A DNA stretch of 64,000 bases from NCBI GenBank assembly GCA_942490535.1, contig CALNXQ010000003.1, forward strand, positions 1,077,259 through 1,141,258, in the 5' to 3' direction. This stretch comes from JAEINY01 sp942490535 (GTDB taxonomy: Bacteria; Bacteroidota; Bacteroidia; Bacteroidales; Marinilabiliaceae). The position numbers and the translations under genes are program-made. Below, piece after piece: positions 17,571-26,896 of this stretch (positions within the stretch are counted from its first letter, which is position 1; each line of letters begins with the position of its first letter). Below the pieces are notes generated by a model that did no database searches, was not told the DNA's origin, and was given only the letters and a program-made list of their open reading frames with translations.

Positions 17571-18773
17571 TTATTCAAATCGATCAATGGATTTTCGACA
17601 CATGTCCATAAAACCATCTTGTGTGGCGAAACTTCCATCCTGATATTCCCAACCTACCACAAATGCAAATTCGGTTGGATTCTGAACTTTCAGTTTAGCC
17701 AGATGAGTTTCCACAATGCCTTCGCCCTCTTTAGGGGCGGCATATTGTTCCACCAGATCATCGGATTTTACTAATACAGCCAACCCTAAATTTTCATGGG
17801 TATATGCCTGTGCACCATGCGTCGCTACCACCTGACAACTCCCTTTCGCATCCTGAATCACAGGCAATTCATACTTATCCACGATGCCTGTCACCAAATA
17901 TTCATCACCTTGTAAACCTTCAATCCACACTTTACTGCGGTAAAAATGCTCTCCGGCACGAATGCTAATTTGATGTGTAATATCATAGGATCTTCCTTGT
18001 GCCACAAAACCCTTAAACGTCAGCTCAAACATGGCTCGCACGGGTCCTTCGGTGATAAAACGATACGCACCGGTTTCACAGGGTCCGATCCGGTACAAAC
18101 TGTCTCCAATTTGCAAGGCGATGGCACCGGCACCCAAGGAATTTCCAACTTTTAAAATATCCATGCCCCAACTATCCATCTCATGGTATTGTTGTCCGCG
18201 AATACCCACACTATCCAGGACCATTTCATCGGTTTTCTTTCCGAAAATATCCATGCCATTACGGGCATCATAATAATTACGAAAACCAACCATATCATTC
18301 TCCCAGACAGGTCCTTCCATTTGGAAAATAGCCTGAATGGTTGGGCTATCAATACTCTTCAACCGTTTTTCAGAGCTTACTTCTGCAAATGGTTCCGTTT
18401 TATAACCAAACCGAACATTGGTCCGTTTGGGAAACGCTTCCAATTCTTTCGATTCGGCATAGCGAAAAACGACTTCTGCATGAGAAGCGGCTTCCATACT
18501 CACCAAAAAAGACAACTCGTCCCATTGGCCATCGCCGTCCACATCATCATTTTGGGTAGGCCAAGCCCCTCCTGAGGCATCGGCGGCCAATACAGCTTTC
18601 CCCTCTTTCGCCAAAGGCAAATAGGCGGCTACTTCCTCAACCGTTAATACAACGGTTTTATCCTTCACCGGATAATCCAATGTATTGGATACCTTAAAAG
18701 GTTGCGTATGCGGCGTGCAAGCTGTTACGAGAACAGCTAATGCACATCCAAAAATCATAATACCCGATTTCAT
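17571..18773 (-). CDS. DUF4861 family lipoprotein
   Basis: About 400 residues from the ATG at 18773, one base after the kduD stop (TAGTATG), so translationally coupled. A longer frame starting at 18791 would overlap kduD. The signal MKSGIMIFGCALAVLVTACTP has lipobox LVTAC. The remainder is a beta-rich DUF4861 (PF16153) protein, with the segment WPTQNDDVDGDGQWDELSFLVSM near residue 75 and several WG/WE strands. The family has no firmly established reaction that I can name; it recurs in pectin, alginate and ulvan loci beside KduI/KduD, so a role in uronate-containing polysaccharide use at the envelope is an inference from context. Confidence 0.85.
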   Translation of the reverse strand: MKSGIMIFGCALAVLVTACTPHTQPFKVSNTLDYPVKDKTVVLTVEEVAAYLPLAKEGKAVLAADASGGAWPTQNDDVDGDGQWDELSFLVSMEAASHAEVVFRYAESKELEAFPKRTNVRFGYKTEPFAEVSSEKRLKSIDSPTIQAIFQMEGPVWENDMVGFRNYYDARNGMDIFGKKTDEMVLDSVGIRGQQYHEMDSWGMDILKVGNSLGAGAIALQIGDSLYRIGPCETGAYRFITEGPVRAMFELTFKGFVAQGRSYDITHQISIRAGEHFYRSKVWIEGLQGDEYLVTGIVDKYELPVIQDAKGSCQVVATHGAQAYTHENLGLAVLVKSDDLVEQYAAPKEGEGIVETHLAKLKVQNPTEFAFVVGWEYQDGSFATQDGFMDMCRKSIDRFE

Positions 18774-18774
18774 A

Positions 18775-19578
18775 CTATTGAGGTAAATCATTTTCCCCTT
18801 TCACATATCCGAAGTTGGCCAAAATACCGCCATCCACATACAACACGTGACCGTTAACAAAGTCACTGGCTTTAGAAGATAAAAACAAGGCCGCATTCCC
18901 GATGTCTTCCGGTTCTCCCCATCGGGCAGCCGGCGTACGCATCATCACCAAATCATTGAATGGATGCCCGTTTTCACGAATCGGAGCGGTTTGAGACGTG
19001 GCAATGTAACCCGGTCCAATGCCATTAATTTGCACACCATGCTTAGCCCATTCGCAACACATGTTGGCGGTCAATAATTTCAATCCACCTTTAGCTGCAG
19101 CATAAGCCGAAACAGAGTTACGACCATAGACACTCATCATGGAACACATGTTAATAATCTTACCGGCTCCTTTGGCAATCATACCGGGAGCCACACGCTT
19201 GCCTACAATCAATGGGGCTACCAGATCCACGTCAATCACTTGTTTGAAATCATCAATGGGCATGTCCAAAATTGGAATGCGCTTGATAATACCGGCATTA
19301 TTGATCAGGATATCCACACCTCCCAAATCGGCTTCAATTTGAGAAATGGCTTTATCCACCTGCTCCTCATTGGTCACATTGAACACCAATGTGTATACGT
19401 CAATACCCACTTTGGCATATTCTTCCTTACACGCATCCAGCTTATCCTGCGACAAATCATTCACACAAATTTTAGCCCCTGCCTGTCCCAACACTTTACC
19501 AATAGCCATCCCAATACCATGCGTACCACCAGTGATCAGAGCTACTTTTCCTGTTAAATCAAATAATTGGTTAATCAT
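18775..19578 (-). CDS. kduD: 2-dehydro-3-deoxy-D-gluconate 5-dehydrogenase (KduD), SDR family
   Basis: 267 residues of a classical short-chain dehydrogenase: cofactor motif TGGTHGIGMAIG (residues about 16-27), NNAG near 92, catalytic Ser in NMCSMMSVYG, and YAAAKGG with the Tyr/Lys pair. The C-terminal RTPAARWGEPEDIGNAALFLSS and NGHVLYVDGG match KduD. It reduces 2,5-diketo-3-deoxygluconate (DKII) to KDG, the step after KduI. It lies 11 nt after kduI. KDG then meets KdgK and KDPG aldolase of the divergent operon. A general gluconate-5-dehydrogenase role is the main alternative, but the kduI neighbour makes KduD much more likely. Confidence 0.92.
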   Translation of the reverse strand: MINQLFDLTGKVALITGGTHGIGMAIGKVLGQAGAKICVNDLSQDKLDACKEEYAKVGIDVYTLVFNVTNEEQVDKAISQIEADLGGVDILINNAGIIKRIPILDMPIDDFKQVIDVDLVAPLIVGKRVAPGMIAKGAGKIINMCSMMSVYGRNSVSAYAAAKGGLKLLTANMCCEWAKHGVQINGIGPGYIATSQTAPIRENGHPFNDLVMMRTPAARWGEPEDIGNAALFLSSKASDFVNGHVLYVDGGILANFGYVKGENDLPQ

Positions 19579-19589
19579 AATGATGAAGT

Positions 19590-20426
19590 TTATTTTAATT
19601 CATTTGGTTGTCTGATATCCATATCGGCATAATCCAGGTTCTCACCGGCCATACCCCATATAAACGTGTAATTAGAAGTCCCTGCTGCACTATGAATACT
19701 CCAGGATGGTGACAAGACGGCTTGCTCATTGTGCATCCAGATATGACGCGTCTCTTCCGGCTGTCCCATAAAATGACACACTGCTTGTCCCTGGGGTACC
19801 TCGAAATAGAAATAAGCCTCCATGCGACGATTATGGGTATGTGCCGGCATCGTGTTCCACACACTTCCTGGCTTCAATTCTGTCATCCCCATTTGCAACT
19901 GACACGTTTCAACGACCTCTTTAATCAGCAACTGATTGATTTGTCTCTCATTAGAAGTGGCCTGAGCCCCCATCTGCAATACATTCGCTTCTTTTAAAGT
20001 AACATGACGAGATGGCAATGATTTATGAGCTGGTGCAGAGTTCACATACAAACGAGCCGGTTGGGCCGAATCAATCGATTCAAACACCACTTCTTTAATG
20101 CCACGCCCTAAATAAAGTGCCTCTTTGAAACCCAATTGATAAACCGTTCCATCAGCTGTAACTTTGGCAGCTCCTCCTACATTGATGATTCCCATTTCTC
20201 GACGGGCCAGGAAATAATCGGCTTTAAGCTCATCAAAAGTGCCCAATAACACAGGCTTATCCAAAGGCACCACCCCTCCCACAATGTAGCGATCATAAAA
20301 GGAATAAACCAAACTGATTTGTCCGGGAACCATTACATTTTCCATTAAAAACTCCTTACGAATACGAGTTGTATCGTAACCCTTGGCATCCTCGGGATGC
20401 ACCGCATAACGTACTTCTAAGCTCAT
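19590..20426 (-). CDS. kduI: 5-dehydro-4-deoxy-D-glucuronate isomerase (KduI)
   Basis: 278 residues, the normal length for this cupin-fold zinc isomerase. Diagnostic parts are RYAVHPEDAKGYDT at the start, GGVVPLDKPVLLGT, and the metal region MPAHTHNRRMEAYFYFE (two His and a Glu), with a further His in SPSWSIHSAAGTSNYTFIWGM. It converts 4-deoxy-5-ketouronate, which forms from unsaturated uronates, into DKII for KduD. It lies between the BNR_4/GH105 fusion, which should supply the unsaturated uronate, and kduD. Confidence 0.96.
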   Translation of the reverse strand: MSLEVRYAVHPEDAKGYDTTRIRKEFLMENVMVPGQISLVYSFYDRYIVGGVVPLDKPVLLGTFDELKADYFLARREMGIINVGGAAKVTADGTVYQLGFKEALYLGRGIKEVVFESIDSAQPARLYVNSAPAHKSLPSRHVTLKEANVLQMGAQATSNERQINQLLIKEVVETCQLQMGMTELKPGSVWNTMPAHTHNRRMEAYFYFEVPQGQAVCHFMGQPEETRHIWMHNEQAVLSPSWSIHSAAGTSNYTFIWGMAGENLDYADMDIRQPNELK

Positions 20427-20494
20427 AACTTTTGATTTAAATATCTTTCAAAATAACTTTACACATAGAAATCAGAAAACTACCACCAACTTCA

Positions 20495-22855
20495 TTAATT
20501 TGACAACTTATAAACCTCACTACCTGCCAACAAAAAGGCGCCAACACCATAAACTTCGGTCATTTCAGCCGTTACATTTTTGGGATTTTCACCAATGGGC
20601 TGCACCCATCCCAATTTGCCATCGGGCCACACAGCATCTACTAACGCTTTCCATCCCTTTTCCACAACGGGCAGATAAGTGGTTTTATCAAGATATCCAT
20701 TATTAATTCCCCAAGCCAGCCCATACACGAAAAAAGCTGAGCTGCTGGTTTCCGGATTTGGATAACTCGCTGGATCCAGCATACTGGCATGCCAATACCC
20801 TTGCTCATCCTGAAGAGTGGCTATTTTACCAGCCATTTTTTTGAAAATTGTTTCATAATAGGCGCGGTGCTTATAATCCTGTGGAAGCTCCTTCAATATA
20901 TTGGTCAATCCTCCCAAGACCCAACCATTACCGCGTCCCCAGAACATCTTCTCGCCATTTGCTTCTTTCTTATCGAAGTAGTTTGAATCGCGGAAATACA
21001 AATGCGCCTCTTCATCAAACAAAAAATCTGTCGTGGCCTTAAATTCCTGATGGAAGAATTTCAAATAGTTTTTATTACCAGTCTCATTTGCCATCTTTAC
21101 CCAAACCGGAGGTGCCATAAAAAGGGCATCACACCAGGCCCATCGTTCCGTCGGCCAATAATCTTTCGCCCATCTGAATTCAAAGTTGTTTTCGGAGGGA
21201 TATTCCAACATTAAATTCAGATAATCTGTCATGGGTTTAATCATTTTTGCCTCTCCATAATGACGATACAGCTCCACATACATCTGTCCTACACAATAAT
21301 CATCGGCATGGTATCGTCCCAATGGATTTTGACGTACCATGTAATTCCAACTCATCTTATCACCAATCTGCTTCAACCACTGGAAATAGCTTTCATCATC
21401 CGCCATCTTAGCCCATTCCACCATTCCCACATACATGGCACCATTGGTCCAGTCAGCCAGATTATGTCGCAAGGGAGACTCCACCTGCCAATCGGCCACT
21501 TTTTTCATAACCTGCTTCACTGCTTGCTTCTCCATTTTGCCGGAAAAATCAGGTTGCAAGCGATTCATTTTTAGCGCTGCATCGTAATTGGTATAGTGCT
21601 CATACTGGTTATTTTCCATCCATAACACCAACGACTCACTTCCGGCAGACACCTTTCGCACGGCAAATGGCCGTACATTATCCTTTTTCGAATGAGCGGT
21701 AACAGGCGTACTCGTCCATGTTTTTCCACTGTCAGCGGTTTGATATTTAAAGATTTCAAACACATCATTCACCGGCTTCGATAAATACACCACATCGGGA
21801 TTATGATGATCTATGCTAACACCTCCACTGTAGTGCGGTTCCGGATTTCGATTTCCTTTTCCCCAGTCTTTACGGGGAAAATCCTGACCTGCTTTCGCCA
21901 AATGATAGCTTTTCCATTCCGATCCGGTCCAACGCCCATAAAAGTAATGATGCTCCGTTTCTTCATTCAGGCGGGTATAAACAATCACAGGATAGCCCTG
22001 TTCATCCAAAGCGATGTCCCAAATCCAGCTACGCACAGTTGTTTCAACTCCATCATAAGCTTTAACGAGTTGATTTTGGTCAATTGGCAAAGCATCCATT
22101 CGTCCCAGCTTTTCCCCATTCACCTGGTATAGCTGACCACCTTCGTAATACATGGTGTAAATGGAGTTTAATGGCTCATTCCGCGGATGACCATCTGTAA
22201 GCGCAAACCAAATACGTTTTTTACCATCACTCACCACTTTTGTATAAGGACGATTACTTATGCCCGCACCAGGTTTCCCAACTAAAACCTTGGGTTCGGA
22301 CCAGGTGTCTCCGAGATTTTCCGAGGTCACAAATGAAGGCTTCCAGTCGTAGCCACCTCTAAAAAACACATACAGCCGGTTATGCTCTTCCGTTAAAAGC
22401 ACGGGATTGGAGTAACACAACATCTGCCCCATGTCTAACATCTGAACCTCTTCCCAGCTTGTAATATCTTCTGATTTCCTGGTACGCGTATAATACAATC
22501 CACCGTTATGCTTGGTAAAGAAAATCATCAAGCGCCCATCGGGTAAAAACAATAAAGAAGGATTGACATGATCATCTTTTTGCAATTTCGGAAAGACGAC
22601 TTGCAGGTGCTTCTCTTTGGTTTGGTGATCGAAATACCCAATGGTAATATCTCCTTCTTTCGAAACTGACCCAATATAAGACCTTTCATACTGACCGTTA
22701 TGGTACACCGCGCGTGGATCAGAGAACCAACACCAGGCTCCATCTTCATTAAAGGTTTCATAACAGGAGGACGGAAAATCTTTACCTTGCCCCTTTGCCA
22801 TCATTGAAAGCTGGAGAGCCATCAGAACCATTAGGAATGTTAAACTATTTTTCAT
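20495..22855 (-). CDS. secreted fusion: BNR_4 beta-propeller plus GH105/GH88-type unsaturated uronyl hydrolase
   Basis: 786 residues with an N-terminal signal (LTFLMVLMALQLSMMAKGQ). Residues about 25-430 resemble the BNR_4 (PF15892) seven-bladed propeller: DGAWCWFSDPRAVYHNGQY, DDHVNPSLLFLPDGR, YSNPVLL, SGGVSIDHHNPDVVYLS. Some polysaccharide lyases use this fold. Residues about 445-780 form an alpha-barrel of the GH105/GH88 type (LADWTNGAMYVGM, RYHADDYCVGQMYVELY, WCDALFMAPPVWVKMA, MFWGRGNGWVLGGL, GYWHASMLDP). GH105 enzymes hydrate and release 4,5-unsaturated uronic acid from oligosaccharides left by lyases. The propeller may be a lyase, a different hydrolase or a binding module. It is followed by kduI and kduD, which take its product. 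Confidence 0.85.
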   Translation of the reverse strand: MKNSLTFLMVLMALQLSMMAKGQGKDFPSSCYETFNEDGAWCWFSDPRAVYHNGQYERSYIGSVSKEGDITIGYFDHQTKEKHLQVVFPKLQKDDHVNPSLLFLPDGRLMIFFTKHNGGLYYTRTRKSEDITSWEEVQMLDMGQMLCYSNPVLLTEEHNRLYVFFRGGYDWKPSFVTSENLGDTWSEPKVLVGKPGAGISNRPYTKVVSDGKKRIWFALTDGHPRNEPLNSIYTMYYEGGQLYQVNGEKLGRMDALPIDQNQLVKAYDGVETTVRSWIWDIALDEQGYPVIVYTRLNEETEHHYFYGRWTGSEWKSYHLAKAGQDFPRKDWGKGNRNPEPHYSGGVSIDHHNPDVVYLSKPVNDVFEIFKYQTADSGKTWTSTPVTAHSKKDNVRPFAVRKVSAGSESLVLWMENNQYEHYTNYDAALKMNRLQPDFSGKMEKQAVKQVMKKVADWQVESPLRHNLADWTNGAMYVGMVEWAKMADDESYFQWLKQIGDKMSWNYMVRQNPLGRYHADDYCVGQMYVELYRHYGEAKMIKPMTDYLNLMLEYPSENNFEFRWAKDYWPTERWAWCDALFMAPPVWVKMANETGNKNYLKFFHQEFKATTDFLFDEEAHLYFRDSNYFDKKEANGEKMFWGRGNGWVLGGLTNILKELPQDYKHRAYYETIFKKMAGKIATLQDEQGYWHASMLDPASYPNPETSSSAFFVYGLAWGINNGYLDKTTYLPVVEKGWKALVDAVWPDGKLGWVQPIGENPKNVTAEMTEVYGVGAFLLAGSEVYKLSN

Positions 22856-22880
22856 AAACGCTCTATATTACATAAACAAA

Positions 22881-23885
22881 CTACTCACTTTTAGATGACT
22901 GCCGCACAATCAGTCGTACAGGAACAATGGTTTCTTCATCAACAACACTGCCCTCCAAGCATTTAATCATGGCTGCCGCGGCCTTATTCCCCATTTCAAA
23001 ACCATTCTGCTCCACCGATGAAAGTGTGGGGTACATTAATTCAGCAAATGGCTCATTGGCAAAACCCACTACTCCAAATTCATCCGGTACATTTATCCCC
23101 ATTTCCTTTAATGCCTCCAGTGCTCCTAATGCAGAATAGTCACCCGCACAGAACAAGGCATCTGCAACACCCTTTTTCAGAAGCCTCTTTAAGGATTCGT
23201 ATCCCGCCTCACGTGTGATCACATTGTCCATGACCAGCGTCTCATCCAATTCATAACCGGCTTCACTCATCGCCTTCACATAGCCCATGTAACGTTCTTG
23301 ATAGGCTTTTAAATTACGCCCTCCGGCAAAATGAGCCACTCGCTTAAATCCTGCTTTTATAAGATGTTTGGTAGCCAGATAAGCCCCGGTATAATTATCA
23401 TTAATGACCTTTGAACCGGAAATACCAGCATGAATCCGATCGAATTGCACCAATGGAATCTGCCGACGGATCACTTCCTGCAAATGATCGAAGGTCTGCG
23501 TTTGAAGCGATAATGAAAGTAGGATACCCCCCACTTGATTTCTCAGTAGGGTTTCCACCGCTTTCTCCTCCTTTAACTGACTCTCTCCACTTTGACAAAT
23601 GACCAGATTATAACCGGCAGGATTCAGTATTTCTTCAACCCCGCTAATCACATTACTAAAGAAATGCCGGTTAATACGAGGTACGATCATGCCTATGGTA
23701 TCGCTTTTTCCTTTCCGTAATGAAGCCGCAATCACATTGGGCTGATACCCCATCTCGCGGGCCTTCTCCTTTACCAGGTTCCGTGTCTTTACACTCACCC
23801 GTGTGTTTCCAGCCAGTGCTCGCGATACCGTAGATGGCGTAACACTTAAAGCCTTAGCAATATCATTAATGGTAATTTTCTTCAT
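22881..23885 (-). CDS. LacI-family transcriptional regulator, first gene of the leftward uronate operon
   Basis: About 334 residues from the ATG at 23885 (MKKITINDIAKAL); an ATG at 23891 is equally possible, and the frame is open to 23927. The helix-turn-helix is ITINDIAKALSVTPSTVSRALAGNTRVS with hinge helix PNVIAASLRKGKS, followed by a periplasmic-binding-protein-like sensor domain (DTIGMIVPRINRHFFSNVISGVEE, FDRIHAG, GVVGFANEPFAELMYPTLSSVEQ). It is 25 nt upstream of the BNR_4/GH105 gene and divergent from uxaC. A LacI-type operator core lies 26 nt upstream of its start, so autoregulation and control of both arms by a uronate intermediate is the likely scheme. Confidence 0.93.
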   Translation of the reverse strand: MKKITINDIAKALSVTPSTVSRALAGNTRVSVKTRNLVKEKAREMGYQPNVIAASLRKGKSDTIGMIVPRINRHFFSNVISGVEEILNPAGYNLVICQSGESQLKEEKAVETLLRNQVGGILLSLSLQTQTFDHLQEVIRRQIPLVQFDRIHAGISGSKVINDNYTGAYLATKHLIKAGFKRVAHFAGGRNLKAYQERYMGYVKAMSEAGYELDETLVMDNVITREAGYESLKRLLKKGVADALFCAGDYSALGALEALKEMGINVPDEFGVVGFANEPFAELMYPTLSSVEQNGFEMGNKAAAAMIKCLEGSVVDEETIVPVRLIVRQSSKSE

Positions 23886-23911
23886 CTCCATGGAATTACA
23901 ATTGCAAAAAT

Positions 23912-23924
23912 ACAATCGTTTGCA
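23912..23924. promoter_or_regulatory. candidate LacI-family operator
   Basis: The sequence TGCAAACGATTGT (minus strand) contains AAACGATT, a match to the AAnCGnTT core of many LacI-family operators, flanked by C and G in symmetric position (CAA...TTG). It lies in the divergent lacI/uxaC region. Confidence 0.45.
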
Positions 23925-24094
23925 CAATAACCAACAAAAGCACGAAAAAAATTATTCTTTCCCCATTTCCCTTAAAAAACCAAAGACAGATCGAATCTAT
24001 CAATAGCATCCCATAATATTCTATACACCTTTGATTTACAAAATTCAAACACCACATAACTCCTTTCTCAAACAAAGGTCTAATCCGAAATAAA

Positions 24095-24138
24095 TTTGGA
24101 ATATGACGAAACATTTGTATTTTCGTGTCCGTTAACGG
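24095..24138 (+). promoter_or_regulatory. candidate uxaC promoter with overlapping palindrome
   Basis: TTTG at 24095-24098 and TATTTTCG at 24118-24125 are 19 nt apart, close to the Bacteroidota consensus TTTG-N19-TAnnTTTG. A perfect palindrome CCGTTAACGG at 24129-24138 covers the expected start of transcription and could be an operator. Confidence 0.45.
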
Positions 24139-24177
24139 CATTAAAAAACAACCATCAGGAATTAGTTTGATAGTAAA

Positions 24178-25578
24178 ATGAAACAATTCATTCACAATAA
24201 CTTTATACTGGAAACAGCCACCGCAGAGCATCTATACCATGCCTTTGCAAAGTCGATGCCCATCATTGACTTTCATTGCCATTTAAATGCCAAAGACATT
24301 GCCGCAGATCGTTCTTTTGACAATCTGGGCCAGGTTTGGCTGGAAGGGGATCACTATAAATGGCGGGCCATGCGCATTAACGGCGTCAACGAAGCCTATT
24401 GTACCGGATCAGCATCAGATAAAGACAAGTTTTTAAAATGGGCCGAGACAGTCCCATACACAATAAGCAATCCGCTATACCACTGGACTCATCTGGAACT
24501 AGCCCGGTATTTTAATATCACCAATTTATTGTCGCCGGCCACAGCTGAAAGCATTTTCAAGCGCACCCAGGAGATGCTAAAGTCACCTGAATTCAGCACA
24601 CGGAACCTCATGCGTAAAATGAATGTGGAAATGGTGGGTACCACTGATGATCCGGCTGATTCACTGGAACATCACCAGCAACTTCAAAACGAAGGATTTG
24701 AGATAAAGGTACTTCCCACTTTCAGAGCTGATCAGGTTCTAAAAACAGAGGATCCGACCAACTTCATTGCTTATATGGAAAAATTGGGTGCCGCAGCGGA
24801 TGTATCGATTCACACCTACAATGATCTGGTAACAGCATTGGATCAGCGCCATGCCTTTTTTCATGCATTAGGTGGCCGCCTGTCAGACAGTGGCCCGGAC
24901 CGTTTTTACTATGCCGCGTATACGGATGTGGAAATTAACACCATCTTCAGTAAGCTGATGGATAAACAAGCGCTCACTGAAAATGAAACGGAAAAATACC
25001 GCACCGCCATCATGGCCGATTTGAGTCGCATGAATCACAAACGGGGCTGGACGCAACAATTTCACGTGGGTGCTTTGCGAAATAATAATACCCGGATGTT
25101 TAATAAACTGGGCGCCGATACGGGATTCGACTCCATCGGTAATCCGCAGGACAGTGTTAAAATGTCGCGCTTTCTAAACCTTTTGGACAGTACCGATCAA
25201 CTGACCAAAACCATCCTGTACAATTTAAATCCATCGGATAATGAAATGATGCTCACCATGTGTGGCAACTTCAACGATGGTTCCATCACTGGAAAAGTAC
25301 AGCACGGTGCTGCCTGGTGGTTTCTGGATCAAAAAACCGGCATGGAAAAACATTTGCGGGATATATCAGCCCTGGGTTTATTGAGTCGTTTTGTGGGGAT
25401 GGTGACCGACTCGCGCAGTTTCCTGTCCTATCCACGGCATGAGTATTTTCGCCGGATCGTTTGCAATTATATTGGAAAGGAAGTGGAAAAAGGTCTCATT
25501 CCCGATGACGAACAACTCCTGAAAACACTAATTGAAGGGCTATCCTATCATAACGCTAAATCATACTTTAAATTTTAA
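24178..25578 (+). CDS. uxaC: glucuronate/galacturonate isomerase (UxaC)
   Basis: 466 residues, the usual length. The amidohydrolase-like fold starts with MKQFIHNNFILETATAEHLYH and the metal motif PIIDFHCHLNAKDIA. LFxR-type parts LMRKMNVEMVGTTDDPADSL, GWTQQFHVGALRNNNTRMF and the C-terminal SRFVGMVTDSRSFLSYPRHEYFRRIVCNYIG are diagnostic. It interconverts D-glucuronate and D-fructuronate, or galacturonate and tagaturonate, in the cytoplasm. It opens the rightward uronate operon; kdgK begins 6 nt after its stop. With an SDR mannonate oxidoreductase and UxuA downstream, glucuronate is the likelier main substrate. Confidence 0.96.
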   Translation: MKQFIHNNFILETATAEHLYHAFAKSMPIIDFHCHLNAKDIAADRSFDNLGQVWLEGDHYKWRAMRINGVNEAYCTGSASDKDKFLKWAETVPYTISNPLYHWTHLELARYFNITNLLSPATAESIFKRTQEMLKSPEFSTRNLMRKMNVEMVGTTDDPADSLEHHQQLQNEGFEIKVLPTFRADQVLKTEDPTNFIAYMEKLGAAADVSIHTYNDLVTALDQRHAFFHALGGRLSDSGPDRFYYAAYTDVEINTIFSKLMDKQALTENETEKYRTAIMADLSRMNHKRGWTQQFHVGALRNNNTRMFNKLGADTGFDSIGNPQDSVKMSRFLNLLDSTDQLTKTILYNLNPSDNEMMLTMCGNFNDGSITGKVQHGAAWWFLDQKTGMEKHLRDISALGLLSRFVGMVTDSRSFLSYPRHEYFRRIVCNYIGKEVEKGLIPDDEQLLKTLIEGLSYHNAKSYFKF

Positions 25579-25584
25579 TACACT

Positions 25585-26622
25585 ATGGCAAAAAAAGTTG
25601 TCACTTTTGGAGAGATCATGTTGCGCCTGGCAACACCTGGCTTTCAACGCTTCTCACAAGCTACTGAATTCAATGCCACCTATGGCGGTGGTGAAGCGAA
25701 TGTAGCGGTGTCGCTGGCAAACTATGGGATGGATGCGACTTTTACTACCCGCTTACCTGAAAACGATTTGGGCAAAGCTTGCCGGATGGATCTGCAAAAA
25801 CATGGCGTTCTCACCGATGCAATTTCCTATGGCGGCGATCGTTTAGGTATTTACTTTTTAGAAACAGGAGCTGTAGCACGTGCCAGCAAAGTGGTGTATG
25901 ACCGTGCGCATTCAGCTTTTGCGCAAGTAAGCAAAGGAATGTTTGATTGGGACGAGATATTGGAAGGCGCTGATTGCTTCCACTGGACCGGTATTACACC
26001 TGCCGTTTCACAAGGTGCTGCCGATGCCTGCCTGGAAGCCATTGAAACAGCTAACCGCAAAGGTATCACGGTGACCTGCGACTTGAACTACCGCAAAAAC
26101 CTGTGGAAATATGGTAAAACGGCCGCTGAAGTCATGCCGCAACTGGTAGCCGGATGTGACATTGTATTGGGTAACGAAGAAGATGCTGCCATGGTGCTGG
26201 GCATTCATCCCGAAGGAGTGGATGTAACCGGTGGACATGTGGAAGCAGAAGCTTACCGTAGTGTATCGCAACAAATCATGGCGCAATACCCGCGTGTAAA
26301 AAAAGTGATTACCACCTTGAGGGGCTCTGTCAATGCCAATCACAACAGCTGGTCAGGCGTACTCTATGATGGAGAGAACCTTTACGAAGCCCCTACTTAC
26401 CAAATCACACACATTGTGGATCGCGTGGGCGGAGGGGATTCCTTCATGGGCGGTTTAATCTACGGTCTGTTAACCTACGAAGGGGATGATCAAAAAGCCC
26501 TCAACTTTGCCACCGCCGCTTCTTGTTTGAAACACACCATTCATGGTGACTTCAACCTGGTAACTGTGGAAGAAGTGGAGAAGCTGATGGGCGGCGATGC
26601 TTCTGGACGGGTGTCCCGCTAG
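25585..26622 (+). CDS. kdgK: 2-dehydro-3-deoxygluconokinase (KdgK), PfkB family
   Basis: 345 residues. PfkB-family features are FGEIMLRLATPGFQRF at the start, YGGGEANVAVSLANYG, and the ATP/catalytic signature DRVGGGDSFMGGLIYG near residue 275 with the catalytic Asp. It phosphorylates KDG to KDPG, the meeting point of the UxuA branch and the KduI/KduD branch. It is 6 nt downstream of uxaC, then 274 nt of repeat-bearing spacer precede the aldolase gene. Confidence 0.92.
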   Translation: MAKKVVTFGEIMLRLATPGFQRFSQATEFNATYGGGEANVAVSLANYGMDATFTTRLPENDLGKACRMDLQKHGVLTDAISYGGDRLGIYFLETGAVARASKVVYDRAHSAFAQVSKGMFDWDEILEGADCFHWTGITPAVSQGAADACLEAIETANRKGITVTCDLNYRKNLWKYGKTAAEVMPQLVAGCDIVLGNEEDAAMVLGIHPEGVDVTGGHVEAEAYRSVSQQIMAQYPRVKKVITTLRGSVNANHNSWSGVLYDGENLYEAPTYQITHIVDRVGGGDSFMGGLIYGLLTYEGDDQKALNFATAASCLKHTIHGDFNLVTVEEVEKLMGGDASGRVSR

Positions 26623-26710
26623 CGGAGAAAGGGAAACGTATTACCAGATCACTAAATGAATCATTGGTATCCCGTAAAAAATTCAATCAACGGCATATGG
26701 CTGTTTGTAT

Positions 26711-26842
26711 CACCTCTGCGAGGTATTCAGTTTAGGGGCTGAAATAGTGACTACAATAGTCAATTGCCTGCGGCAAATTCCGTGTAGCGGATTAAGTATT
26801 GTAGAGTCAAATGTTGCTTGAATGATTTCCCCGTAGGGGATA
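26711..26842. repeat. cluster of short triloop palindromes
   Basis: The kdgK-aldolase spacer (274 nt, no gene) contains CCTC-TGC-GAGG, TTGCC-TGC-GGCAA, TCCG-TGTAG-CGGA and CCCC-GTA-GGGG, each a 4-5 bp stem with a 3-5 nt loop, separated by 20-50 nt. Similar clusters occur at 35138-35420 and 57983-58160. Confidence 0.55.
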
Positions 26843-26896
26843 AAGAATTGTTTAAGGTCAATAGCGAGAACAAATAATCCATTAGAACAAATAAAA

